Shown here one piece after another: positions 1 through 7,669 of a DNA stretch of 64,000 nt. The DNA is from Desulfacinum sp. (lineage in GTDB: Bacteria > Desulfobacterota > Syntrophobacteria > Syntrophobacterales > DSM-9756). The notes beneath the pieces are model-generated. The model had not been told where the DNA came from and did no database searches. It worked only from the letters and a program-made list of their open reading frames with translations. The stretch is from the NCBI GenBank assembly GCA_014359885.1, contig JACIYN010000011.1:51540-115539 (forward strand). The letters run 5' to 3'. The position numbers and the translations under genes were made by a program. Every line of letters begins with the position of its first letter. The first letter of the stretch is position 1.

Positions 1-168
1 CTTCCCCCTTTCACCTTCCCCCGCTCCCCTTTCCCCTTTCACCTTCCCCCTTTTACCTTTTCCCTTTTACCTTCCCCCTTTCACCTTTCCCCTTTTACCT
101 TTCCCCTTTTACCTTTCCCCTTTTACCTTTCCCCTTTCCCCTTTCACCTTTCCCCTTCCCCCTTCCCC
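1..168. repeat. Pyrimidine-rich heptamer tandem array
   Basis: Nearly pure C/T with an occasional A on the plus strand. Much of it reads as alternating 7-nt units of the type CCCCTTT and TACCTTT, degenerate at the left edge. It ends shortly before the coiled-coil gene at 258. Such a tract could form triplex DNA, but that is inference. It is cut by the window edge, so its full length is unknown. Confidence 0.8.
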
Positions 169-257
169 CACCTTGCCGGATCCGCCCCCCCATGGTATAG
201 GCTGAAGCACGGGGTCACCTGTCGGGTGAAGCCCCTCCGGAGAAGGAGGAAGAGACC

Positions 258-881
258 ATGAGCGCCTCCCACCAGCCCATGGACGACAACGCCCTGGAAC
301 AGAAGATTGCCGCCGTCGTAGAGCAGATCCTGCGCCGGGAAGTGGACGGCCTCCTGGCGGAAAGGATCGCGGCCTTCGTCGAGCAAAACGAACGCCGGGC
401 CAAAGAACTCTCCCTCATGGAACGGGTCGTCCGCGTGGAAGATGAGCTCAAGGCCCTGCGAGAGATCGAGGCGGCCCGCTTCGAGGCCGCCGAAAGGCGA
501 TTTGAGGCCCTCCAGCGCGAGATGAGCGCCCGCTTCGAGGCCGCCGAAAAGCGCTTCGAGGCCCTCCAACGCGAGATGAACGCCTGCTTCGAAGCCATGG
601 ACAAGCGCTTCGAAGTTATGGAGCAGCGCTTTCAGGCCATGGACCAGCGCTTTGAGGCCATCCATCAACGATTTGAAACCATGGACAAGCGCTTCGAGGC
701 CCTCCAGCGCGAGATAAACGCCCGGTTCGAGGCCACCGACAAGCGCTTTGAGGCCATCCAACGCGAGATGAACGCCCGCTTCGAAGCCATGGACAAGCGC
801 TTCACCACGCTCCAGTGGACCATGGGCCTGGGTTTTTCGTCTCTGCTCGTCTTCATGAGCTTATTGAAATGGTGGCTTTAG
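258..881 (+). CDS. Heptad-repeat coiled-coil protein with C-terminal membrane anchor (copy 1)
   Basis: A 207-residue protein of unknown function. Residues 1-60 are mixed helical sequence. From about 60 to 185 it is built from 7-residue units of the type FEAMDKR and FEALQRE, a long coiled coil. Residues about 186-206 (LQWTMGLGFSSLLVFMSLL) form one membrane segment, so it is probably tail-anchored. A strong Shine-Dalgarno (AGGAGG) precedes the ATG. A close paralogue lies at 1718-2317, nearly identical at its last 25 residues. The 21-bp DNA periodicity makes repeat-number change by slippage likely. Its stop lies one base from a truncated transposase remnant on the other strand. No enzymatic motif is visible. 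Confidence 0.75.
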   Translation: MSASHQPMDDNALEQKIAAVVEQILRREVDGLLAERIAAFVEQNERRAKELSLMERVVRVEDELKALREIEAARFEAAERRFEALQREMSARFEAAEKRFEALQREMNACFEAMDKRFEVMEQRFQAMDQRFEAIHQRFETMDKRFEALQREINARFEATDKRFEAIQREMNARFEAMDKRFTTLQWTMGLGFSSLLVFMSLLKWWL

Positions 882-1435
882 GCGATGGGCCCGCCGCTCC
901 CGCTTGCCGATGCACTCGGAAAACCGAGCACACATCTCCTGCACGAACCCCTTGGGCCCCAGCACCAGGCTGTCGCTGAAAAACCGCACCCGGTGCCGCC
1001 AAAGATCCACCGCACCGGGAACCGCTCCCGGCTCCATGCGGCCCTTCTCCCGGCCCCGACCGTCCGTTCTCCCCTCCTTCCCCACCTCCGTCACCACGGC
1101 CCAATACCACGCGGCATCCTGTCCCTGCAGCACTTCGCCCAAGAGGAAATCATCCTTTCCCGCCAGCCGAAAACTCAGGCTGCTCCACCGGTACTTTTCC
1201 GGCCGGTCCGTGATCCGCGCCCGCACCGGGTTCAGTTCGATGTAGGCCAGACACTGCAAAACCGCGCGGCCGCCTTCCAGCACCACGCTCTTGAACCGGT
1301 CCCCCCAGAAGTAGCCCCGGCGGTTCCGTTTCCGGTCGTACCAGCGGGAAAAGTCCACCTTGACGGCCTTCACGTATTCGGAAAGGTCGAAAAGCCGCCG
1401 GCGCCACCGGCCGAGGTCCTGCGCCGCCGCCACCT
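882..1435 (-). pseudogene. REP-associated tyrosine transposase remnant (Y1_Tnp/RAYT), truncated at both ends
   Basis: Nearly identical in DNA to the middle of the intact transposase at 2537-3430. It keeps the YIELNPVRAR block that carries the presumed catalytic tyrosine, but lacks the N-terminal region with the HFH metal-binding motif. Homology stops near 1435 on the 5' side of the gene and near 882 on the 3' side, directly against the stop codon of the coiled-coil gene. The open frame through it (861-1496) uses unrelated sequence at both ends. It cannot encode an active enzyme. Confidence 0.8.
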
Positions 1436-1510
1436 TCAAAGTTTCTCCCTGTTCGCTCGCCGCCCCCCCCACTCTCAGGATGCACCATCCCGTCAAAGTT
1501 GAAAGGATCC

Positions 1511-1536
1511 CTTGTGGGAGCGGCGAAAGCCGCGCC
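1511..1536. repeat. GTGG-type REP palindrome
   Basis: GTGG followed by a hairpin, GAGCGGC-GAAA-GCCGCGCC. A relative lies at 2461-2484 (GAGCGCC-GAAA-GGCGCGA). A GTGG/GTAG tetranucleotide at the foot of a palindrome is typical of REPs mobilised by RAYT transposases, one of which is encoded nearby. The rest of 1436-1717 shows no gene. Confidence 0.6.
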
Positions 1537-1717
1537 GGGGATGGCCGGTTATCCCCGGCGGTGCGGCCGGCGCCTCCGCGCCTTGCGGCGCTCCCGGTTC
1601 CTTAATCCACGCGACGTCCTCCGGGTCTCCATCGCCTTGTCGGATCGGCCGGGCCATGGTATAGGTTTTGTGCAGTAGGATCGTTACTCGGCAAATCTCC
1701 TTTGGGAAGGAAAGTCC

Positions 1718-2317
1718 ATGGCCGTGTCCCATCACACGGAAGACGCCTTGTTGGAACAGAAGATCGCTCCCATCGTGCTGGAGATCCTCCGCCGGGAAGC
1801 CGACAAGCTCTTTCGGGAAATGGTTGTCCGCTTCGTCCGCGAAAACGAACAGTTCGCCAAGGACCTGTCCGCCATACAACGCCTTGACCGTGTGGAAAAC
1901 GACCTGAAGACCATCATCAACACGGAGACGGTGCGGTTCGAAGCCACTGAAAAGCGCTTTGAAGCCGTTCTGCGGGAGATGGACAAACGCTTTGAAGCCA
2001 TGGATAAGCGCTTTGAAGCTCTCCAGCGGGAAATGAATGCGCGCTTCGAAGCCATGGATAAGCGCTTTGAAGCTCTTCAGCGGGAGATGAATGCGCGCTT
2101 TGAAGCCATGGATAAGCGCTTCGAGGCCATGGATCAGCGCTTCGAGGCTCTCCAGCGGGAAATGAATGCGCGCTTCGAAGCCATGGATCAGCGCTTCGAA
2201 GCCATGGATCAGCGCTTCGAAGCCATGGACAAGCGGTTCACCACGCTCCAGTGGACCATGGGCCTGGGGTTCTCGTCGATTCTCATCTTCATGAGCCTGC
2301 TGAAATGGTGGGGCTGA
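1718..2317 (+). CDS. Heptad-repeat coiled-coil protein with C-terminal membrane anchor (copy 2)
   Basis: A 199-residue paralogue of the protein at 258-881, of unknown function. The N-terminal 65 residues are diverged but collinear. Residues about 75-175 are FEAMDKR, FEALQRE and FEAMDQR heptads, more regular than in copy 1. The C-terminus (FTTLQWTMGLGFSS...FMSLLKWWG) is a single membrane segment. The ATG follows GGGAAGGAAAGTCC. A shared upstream motif, CATGGTATAGG, occurs before both copies (near 191 and 1654), so the duplication included the promoter-proximal region. The intact RAYT transposase lies 220 bp downstream in convergent orientation. Confidence 0.75.
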   Translation: MAVSHHTEDALLEQKIAPIVLEILRREADKLFREMVVRFVRENEQFAKDLSAIQRLDRVENDLKTIINTETVRFEATEKRFEAVLREMDKRFEAMDKRFEALQREMNARFEAMDKRFEALQREMNARFEAMDKRFEAMDQRFEALQREMNARFEAMDQRFEAMDQRFEAMDKRFTTLQWTMGLGFSSILIFMSLLKWWG

Positions 2318-2358
2318 AAGGCTCTCCGCAATCGTTACGAATGCCCGCTTTTCTCCTA

Positions 2359-2484
2359 GCGCAGCCCTTCAGGGCTGGGGATGTGTCCACCCGGTAGGCT
2401 CCATCCGCGTTCATTGGCGTTCATTCGTGGTTCTCTTTCATCACCTACCCCCTCGCCTTCTTGTGGGAGCGCCGAAAGGCGCGA
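2359..2484. repeat. Two REP-like palindromes between coiled-coil gene and transposase
   Basis: At about 2359-2380 is GCAGCCC-TTCA-GGGCTG, a member of the CGCAGCCC...GGGCTGCG family found in the larger elements elsewhere in the window. At 2461-2484 is GTGG plus GAGCGCC-GAAA-GGCGC. Both lie in the 220 bp between convergent genes, and no gene is seen there. Confidence 0.55.
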
Positions 2485-2536
2485 TTTCTCCGAACCCCGA
2501 CCACGAACCCTACGCCCGGCCCCTCGCGGCCTCCCC

Positions 2537-3430
2537 CTATCCCCCAACCGCTCCGCCGGCCGCAAGCCGCCTCAGCCCGTACAGCCCCTCCAGACCGCCG
2601 GCGCGATGGGCCCGCCGCTCCCGCTTGCCGATGCACCCGGAAAACCGAGCATACATCTCCTGCACGAACCCCTTGGAACCCAGCACCAGGCTGTCGCTGA
2701 AAAACCGCACCCGGTGCCGCCAAAGATCCACCGCACCGGGAACCACACCCGGCTCGATGCGGCCCTTCTCCCGGCCCCGACCGTCCGTTCTCCCCTCCTT
2801 TCCCACCTCCGTCACCACGGCCCAATACCATTGGGCATCCTCACCCTGCAAAACATCGCGCAACAAGAAATCATCCTTTCCCGCCAGGCGGAAACTCAGG
2901 CTGCTCCACCGGTACTTTTCCGGCCGGTCCGTGATCCGCGCCCGCACCGGGTTCAGTTCGATATAGGCCAGGCACTGCAAAACCGCGCGGCCGCCTTCCA
3001 GCACCACGCTCTTGAACCGGTCCCCCCAGAAGTAGCCCCGGCGGTTCCGTTTCCGGTTGTACCAGCGGGAAAAGTCCACCTTGACGGCCTTCACGTATTC
3101 GGAAAGGTCGAAAAGCCTCCGGCGCCACCGGCCGAGATCCTGCGCCGCCGCCACCTCCTCCGAAAGGCCGTAAAAGGCCGCCAGCCGTTCCACGATCTCC
3201 CGGTCCGAGTGCTCTTCGGGCCTCCGGGTGCGCACCACCAGATGGAAGTGATTGCTCATGACGCAAAAGCCCGCCAGGTCCACGAAAAAGAGCTTCCCCA
3301 GGCGCCGAAGCCCCTCCACGAACCGCTCCTTTTCCACGTCCCCCAAGTAGAATTCCCCGCCCACCGTGCGCGACACCACGTGGTAGTACACTTCCTCTCC
3401 GGCGGCCTTGATCCGCCGCGTCCGTGCCAT
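2537..3430 (-). CDS. REP-associated tyrosine transposase (RAYT, Y1_Tnp family)
   Basis: A 297-residue single-strand transposase of the IS200/IS605-like HUH superfamily. It keeps VVSRTVGGEFYL near the N-terminus and SNHFHLVV at about residue 60, whose two histidines are the HUH metal ligands. YIELNPVRARI at about residue 155 carries the nucleophilic tyrosine region, and the C-terminal region is basic. RAYTs nick REP hairpins, and this window is full of GTAG/GTGG-type REPs. The ATG follows GAGGGAGGTGAAGCC. The C-terminal 25 residues, rich in G, L and A, look like read-through into flanking sequence. This is the likely intact source of the remnant at 882-1435. Confidence 0.88.
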   Translation of the reverse strand: MARTRRIKAAGEEVYYHVVSRTVGGEFYLGDVEKERFVEGLRRLGKLFFVDLAGFCVMSNHFHLVVRTRRPEEHSDREIVERLAAFYGLSEEVAAAQDLGRWRRRLFDLSEYVKAVKVDFSRWYNRKRNRRGYFWGDRFKSVVLEGGRAVLQCLAYIELNPVRARITDRPEKYRWSSLSFRLAGKDDFLLRDVLQGEDAQWYWAVVTEVGKEGRTDGRGREKGRIEPGVVPGAVDLWRHRVRFFSDSLVLGSKGFVQEMYARFSGCIGKRERRAHRAGGLEGLYGLRRLAAGGAVGG

Positions 3431-3524
3431 GGCTTCACCTCCCTCTTCAAGGGCCCTTTCCGGCCTTGCGGCCCATGCAACGAACCCGACTCACTTTATA
3501 CCAATGCGTCCCACATGGCGTGTA

Positions 3525-4673
3525 TTATTTACCTGTCCCCTTTTCCTTGGTCTTGTCGCTGCCGTGCTGGGTGTAGCGCACGGAAATGACCACACGGCTG
3601 ATGCAGGCCGCCCGACTGAAGAGGTGATCCTTGCCGAAGAGCGATTCGGCGACTTCCTCGATATCGTCATCGGCGGTGACCTTGAGGCTGGCGCGGTGTT
3701 TGTAGTTGTCCGGGCGGGCGTCAACCTCCACCACGGCGACGTGCTCGATGTCGAAGCCGTCCACCCTGGGTGGCGTCAGGCGCAAGGAGTCCAGAAAGCG
3801 CCCCATGTTGTATTGCTTGAGCGTGAGGGGCTTGCCGGAGAGATCCAGCTTGAGACCCGTCTCCGCAAAGCAGCCAGCCACCTGCTGGCGCACCGAGGGG
3901 CTGGCCGAGAACACCTCGATCACACCCTCGTCAGGTGAAAACAGCAAGGTCGCCTCGTTGAGCGGCCGGTAGTAGCGCTCCTGGCGGCTGCCATCGGCTT
4001 CCTGGTATTCGGCAACGCTGGACAGCGGCCCACCATGACGCACGATCAGCAGGTGTTGGGGAATTTCTTGGCCGGCGGCGTCTTTCTTGTCGACCTGCAG
4101 GTGCGTCACCGTGCATCGACCGGTGAGTTCGAGCCTCTCCTGGATCTGCTCCTCCAGCGCTGCCTTGACGGCATCGTCCCAGACGAAATCCACCTTGGCA
4201 TTCGCATCCAGTTCGAAGGCCTCGTACATCCGCCCGAAGTTGCGGTAATGGTCGGCGTAGAAAAGGTTCTCGGCTTCGTCGAACAGCAGCGACTGGTGCT
4301 GATAGAGCCACAGGCTACGACCGAGATCATCGAGCTGGGCAGCAAAGGCGTCGATGTGGACTTGCTCGAATAGTTTGGCGGCAACCCGCGTGACGGTCTC
4401 AACACCACGCCCTTCGGCCAGCGTCAGGATGCGGTGGGCGTGGCGGTCGAGGGGAACGGCAGCGTCGGCAGCGAGCGCGTTGGCGATGGCGATGAGTTGA
4501 GCGCGAATGGCCTGGATGCTGGCTGCGTCAGTGGCCGACGCCCACTGCACATCGCTGAAAATCGCCGCGTACTGTCCTTTGTCGACAGTGGCAAGAAACC
4601 CTTCCAGCGCGGCCAGTGGAGACGCCTCGAGCAGCCGATGCAGGGAAACGCCGTTCTTGAATGACTTCGCCAT
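3525..4673 (-). CDS. Uncharacterised 382-residue protein, C-terminus altered by the transposase flank
   Basis: Not recognised. A soluble protein with no signal peptide or membrane segment. The first 130 residues are helical and rich in A and L. A conserved-looking stretch (DEAENLFYADHYRNFGRMYE) lies near residue 160, and the second half is mixed alpha/beta. The last residues (KTKEKGTGK) are encoded by GGGGACAGG sequence that looks like the edge of the adjacent transposase unit, so the natural C-terminus may be lost. A 7-bp inverted repeat lies 37 bp upstream of the start (4711-4730) and may be an operator. It could be paired with the protein at 4930-5532. A role in defence or toxin-antitoxin biology is only a guess from location. 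Confidence 0.6.
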   Translation of the reverse strand: MAKSFKNGVSLHRLLEASPLAALEGFLATVDKGQYAAIFSDVQWASATDAASIQAIRAQLIAIANALAADAAVPLDRHAHRILTLAEGRGVETVTRVAAKLFEQVHIDAFAAQLDDLGRSLWLYQHQSLLFDEAENLFYADHYRNFGRMYEAFELDANAKVDFVWDDAVKAALEEQIQERLELTGRCTVTHLQVDKKDAAGQEIPQHLLIVRHGGPLSSVAEYQEADGSRQERYYRPLNEATLLFSPDEGVIEVFSASPSVRQQVAGCFAETGLKLDLSGKPLTLKQYNMGRFLDSLRLTPPRVDGFDIEHVAVVEVDARPDNYKHRASLKVTADDDIEEVAESLFGKDHLFSRAACISRVVISVRYTQHGSDKTKEKGTGK

Positions 4674-4710
4674 GCTCCACAGCCTCCCTGTCTCATTTGG
4701 GATAATTTAT

Positions 4711-4730
4711 TATCTCAGACACTTGAGATA
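4711..4730. promoter_or_regulatory. Inverted repeat upstream of the 3525-4673 gene, possible operator
   Basis: TATCTCA-GACACT-TGAGATA is a perfect 7-bp dyad with a 6-bp spacer. AT-rich sequence (GATAATTTATTATC on the plus strand) lies between it and the start codon at 4673. The position suits a repressor-binding site over a promoter reading to the minus strand. No cognate regulator is encoded next to it. The rest of 4674-4929 holds no convincing gene. Confidence 0.45.
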
Positions 4731-4929
4731 GCGTGAACCCATGGTCATGGGCAGGACAGCAGGGTAGAGTTTCAGCTCAAACCGCTGCCAAGCGTGGGTA
4801 CGGACTTCGGGCTGACCTTGCTGGTGGTGCCAGAGGCGGAGAGGCGCTGGCAGCGGCGGGGGGAGGAGGAGGGGCCGGTGGAGGATAACTACGATCGGTT
4901 CGTCTCCCGAGGGCAGAAGCCGTATTGAT

Positions 4930-5532
4930 TCACCCCTGCCCAAACCGATCCGCCAACCACGGCTGCCGATCTCTCTTGGCGTCCCACCAGACCTTCCACC
5001 AGTGCGTGGTCTGGACGTAATGGCGAAAGTTGTCCGCCAATTCCAACAGTAGGCCTTCCAGCCCTTCGGTGGGGGCGAAGGTGCTGCTGCCGATGGTCAG
5101 TGGTGTGTCGTTGAGTTCGTCTAGCACATCCTCGGCATCGTGAACATCCTTGCACTTGCTCAGGCGCTGCATGGCTTGCTGGTAGCGCTCGGCAACGTGC
5201 ACTGGCATGGTGTCGGCGGTGTGCCAGCTGACATCCCCGCCGCTACGGCTGATGCTGACGTTGTCGTCGTCCCGGTCGTCGGGTAGGTGACATTCAATGG
5301 CCGTAATTGCCGCATCGGTAATGTAGTCCGGCGTCTTCTCTGGGGCAACAACCAACTGGCAGTAGCCGAACTCGACATTAATCAGCAGCCACTCCCGCGC
5401 GTTGGCCAACGTTACCGGACACAGATACCACGAGAAACCGACGCGACGCTCGTAGGGCGTGACCGGTTTGTCGAGCTCGAACTGGCTGACGATATCCGGG
5501 TGGAGAATGAGTTGGTGCTTCAGGAGCGGCAT
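4930..5532 (-). CDS. Uncharacterised 200-residue protein
   Basis: Not recognised. It starts MPLLKHQLILHPDIVSQFEL and has a core rich in tryptophan and tyrosine (GFSWYLCPVTLANAREWLL). The middle is acidic and the C-terminus is helical, ending WWDAKRDRQPWLADRFGQG. There is no signal peptide or membrane segment. The strand/helix pattern with a WLL...LVVA core vaguely recalls small MqsR/DUF6933-type proteins, but no motif proves it. It lies on the same strand as, and upstream of, the 3525-4673 gene with a 256-bp gap containing the inverted repeat. It lies downstream of a glycosyltransferase gene and a 65-codon gene, so it may share their transcript. Confidence 0.55.
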   Translation of the reverse strand: MPLLKHQLILHPDIVSQFELDKPVTPYERRVGFSWYLCPVTLANAREWLLINVEFGYCQLVVAPEKTPDYITDAAITAIECHLPDDRDDDNVSISRSGGDVSWHTADTMPVHVAERYQQAMQRLSKCKDVHDAEDVLDELNDTPLTIGSSTFAPTEGLEGLLLELADNFRHYVQTTHWWKVWWDAKRDRQPWLADRFGQG

Positions 5533-5541
5533 GGAAGAAAT

Positions 5542-5739
5542 CTACCACCCCACCAGCAGCACGTTCATCCCCGCCATCGAGGCATCCGGCACGCCAACGA
5601 CAGTGATCACGACCTCTTCCTCCTCCGGCTTGCCCAGATGGAGGTAGGCGCCTTCGCCCAGCGGCAGCCAGCCGATGGACTCGGCTTCGATGGCGGCGAG
5701 ATCGGCTTCCAGCTCATCCAAATCGATCAGCAAGTTCAC
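5542..5739 (-). CDS. Small acidic hypothetical protein coupled to the glycosyltransferase
   Basis: A 65-residue protein of unknown function. The GTG start overlaps the TGA stop of the upstream glycosyltransferase (GTGA), a classic translational-coupling arrangement. A longer in-frame start at 5781 would sit deep inside the glycosyltransferase and was not chosen. The sequence is acidic at its N-terminus (LIDLDELEADLAAIEAES), followed by strands rich in V and G. It has no membrane segment. The next gene on the strand starts 10 bp further on. Confidence 0.5.
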   Translation of the reverse strand: MNLLIDLDELEADLAAIEAESIGWLPLGEGAYLHLGKPEEEEVVITVVGVPDASMAGMNVLLVGW

Positions 5740-6998
5740 TTCGCCAGCCCCTCCACCCACGCCAGTTGCCGCGGTAGGCACACCGTCTGCAGGTCGTAGT
5801 TCGCCTGCGCGAACTGCCGGGCATTCTGGCCCAGACGCTGCCGGGCGGCGGGGTCATCGAGCAGCGCACAGACCTCGTTGGCGAGTCCCGCCACATCGAA
5901 GAAATCCACCAGCCGTCCGGTCTCGTCGTGCTTGATCGCCTCGCGCAGTGGCTGGGTGTCGCTGGCGACGATGGCACAACCCACGCTCATCGCTTCCAAG
6001 AGGCTCCAGGAGAGCACAAAGGGGTAGGTGAGATAGACGTGAACGGTCGAGAGCTGCAGCAGCGCGATGAAATAGGGGTACGGGATGTTGCCGAGGAAAT
6101 GGACCCGCGCCCAGTCGGCGTCGGGTATTTGCGGACGGACTTCGGCGGTGAAAATCTCACGCCAGGTCGTGCGCCCCCCGTAGCGTTGTGGGTCGGGTTG
6201 GGCGCCGTAGGAGACGCCGTTGCCGCCGACGATGAGCACATGCGCGGTGGGCCGACGCCGCAGAATCTCCGGCAGCGCACGCATGAAGACGTGATAGCCG
6301 CGATAGGGTTCGAGATTGCGGTTGACAAACGTGATCACCTCGTCGGCACGCGTCAATGTCAGGCGCGCGCCGCTTTGGGTGGTGAGGGTAAGCGACACTG
6401 CCGGGTTGGGCGTGACCGCCTGGGTGTCGATCCCATCATGCACCACGGTAATCTTGTTGCGGAAGCGTTCGGGAAAGGTACTCGCCTGCCAGTGGGTGGG
6501 GCTGATGCCGGCATCGGCCACCTCGAAGTGCAGCAGGTTGTTGAGGTTTTTGAGGCGCAGCCGGCAGGCATCACCTTCTGGGTCTGGCGCGGGAAACTCC
6601 GGGTCGAAGCCGACATCGGCCCCGTGCGGGTGGTAGAAGAACTCGCAGTAGATGCCGAGTTTGGCGTCGGGCCACACTTCCTTCAGGAACAGGCTCTCGC
6701 CCCAGCCGTGGTGGGCGATGATCACGTCCGGGTTGAAGCCCTGCGCCTTCATCTGCAGCGCCGCCCGAAAGCACGCCTCGCCGCGGATCGTTTTGGTCTC
6801 AAAGTCACTCACCCAGGGATGGACGTTCGGCGTGGTGCCGCGACTGGCGGTGTAGGGCACCAGCTTCACACCCTGCCATTCGCGGGCCTCGGTCTTCTGC
6901 ATCGTCATCGCGACGACCGTGTGGCCGTGCTGCGCTAAGGCGGGGGCCAGGTGCTTGAACTGGCCGGGGAAGTTTTGGTGGATGAAGAGGATGTTCAT
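5736..6998 (-). CDS. GT4-family glycosyltransferase
   Basis: A 420-residue two-domain GT-B enzyme, probably cytoplasmic, transferring a sugar from a nucleotide donor. The start was placed at the ATG of MNILFIHQNFPGQF; the open frame extends 57 codons upstream, but that part is arginine-rich shadow sequence. The N-terminal domain has HHGWGESLFLKEVWP. The C-terminal domain has VNRNLEPYRGYHVFMRALP (a donor-domain entry motif) and LSWSLLEAMSVGCAIVASDT. The first glutamate of the usual EX7E pair is replaced in this segment. It is followed by two methyltransferase genes on the same strand, upstream in transcription. That context suggests modification of a surface glycan or glycoprotein, perhaps the RTX protein at 12393. 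Confidence 0.85.
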   Translation of the reverse strand: MNILFIHQNFPGQFKHLAPALAQHGHTVVAMTMQKTEAREWQGVKLVPYTASRGTTPNVHPWVSDFETKTIRGEACFRAALQMKAQGFNPDVIIAHHGWGESLFLKEVWPDAKLGIYCEFFYHPHGADVGFDPEFPAPDPEGDACRLRLKNLNNLLHFEVADAGISPTHWQASTFPERFRNKITVVHDGIDTQAVTPNPAVSLTLTTQSGARLTLTRADEVITFVNRNLEPYRGYHVFMRALPEILRRRPTAHVLIVGGNGVSYGAQPDPQRYGGRTTWREIFTAEVRPQIPDADWARVHFLGNIPYPYFIALLQLSTVHVYLTYPFVLSWSLLEAMSVGCAIVASDTQPLREAIKHDETGRLVDFFDVAGLANEVCALLDDPAARQRLGQNARQFAQANYDLQTVCLPRQLAWVEGLAK

Positions 6999-7065
6999 GC
7001 AGTCACCGTTACTGCAAGCAGACGCCCCGCGGCAAGTCAACTCGGCAGGTCGAGCACCTCGCCGT

Positions 7066-7668
7066 TTATGCTGGGAAATGGGCGGCTGCGAGCTGCCGCA
7101 TCTCGTCTTCCGTCCGCGCACTCTTGCTGGCGATGGCCCATAGGTCAAAGTGCGGTGCCGGGCGCGCACGGCTCGCGATCACGGCAAAGCCTGCGGCGCG
7201 TAAGGTGCCCACCAGCACCTTATGCGTAAAGCCGCAGCGGTGCGCCATGTAGAGGTTGCCGCGCGCCAGGCTCGCCCGGTGACCGTAGAGGATGTCAAGC
7301 GGCGCAATCGGCCCGGCCGGGGCGGTGTAGGCCGGCTCGGTGAGCTTGTCCTCGGCCACGAGCTTACACACCGACTGCAAATCCGGGCAGGTGACCACCA
7401 GAAAGCCGTCAGGCTTGAGTACGCGCAGGAATTCCTTGAGCGCCAACGGCACTTCGTGCGGATACAGGTGTTCGATGTTATGGCTGGAGAAGATGGCATC
7501 GACGGACTCGTCGGTCACCGCCGACATATCGGTCATCGTGCCGACCAGATCGGGCTTGACCGATTCGTCGATGTCGAAGCGTAGTTCTTGCCACTCGTCG
7601 GTATTGAAACCGCGCGTCGTCTGATCCTTGCGCTTCGGGCCGCAGCCGACGTGAAGAAAAACGCTCAC
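7066..7668 (-). CDS. Class I SAM-dependent methyltransferase
   Basis: A 200-residue methyltransferase. The N-terminal SAM-binding motif is LHVGCGPKRKDQT. Motif II/III has FDIDESVKPDLVG, and the post-motif SSHNIEHLYPHEVPLAL is typical of methyltransferase 11-type enzymes, followed by LKPDGFLVVTCPDLQ. The substrate is unknown. It begins directly after the stop of the larger methyltransferase at 7670-9262 and precedes the GT4 gene, so the three probably act together on a sugar or polypeptide acceptor. No signal peptide is present. Confidence 0.82.
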   Translation of the reverse strand: MSVFLHVGCGPKRKDQTTRGFNTDEWQELRFDIDESVKPDLVGTMTDMSAVTDESVDAIFSSHNIEHLYPHEVPLALKEFLRVLKPDGFLVVTCPDLQSVCKLVAEDKLTEPAYTAPAGPIAPLDILYGHRASLARGNLYMAHRCGFTHKVLVGTLRAAGFAVIASRARPAPHFDLWAIASKSARTEDEMRQLAAAHFPA

Positions 7669-7669
7669 C

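Noticed and set aside
861..1496. Functional second transposase
   Set aside because: The HUH histidines are missing and both ends are unrelated sequence, so it was listed as a remnant.
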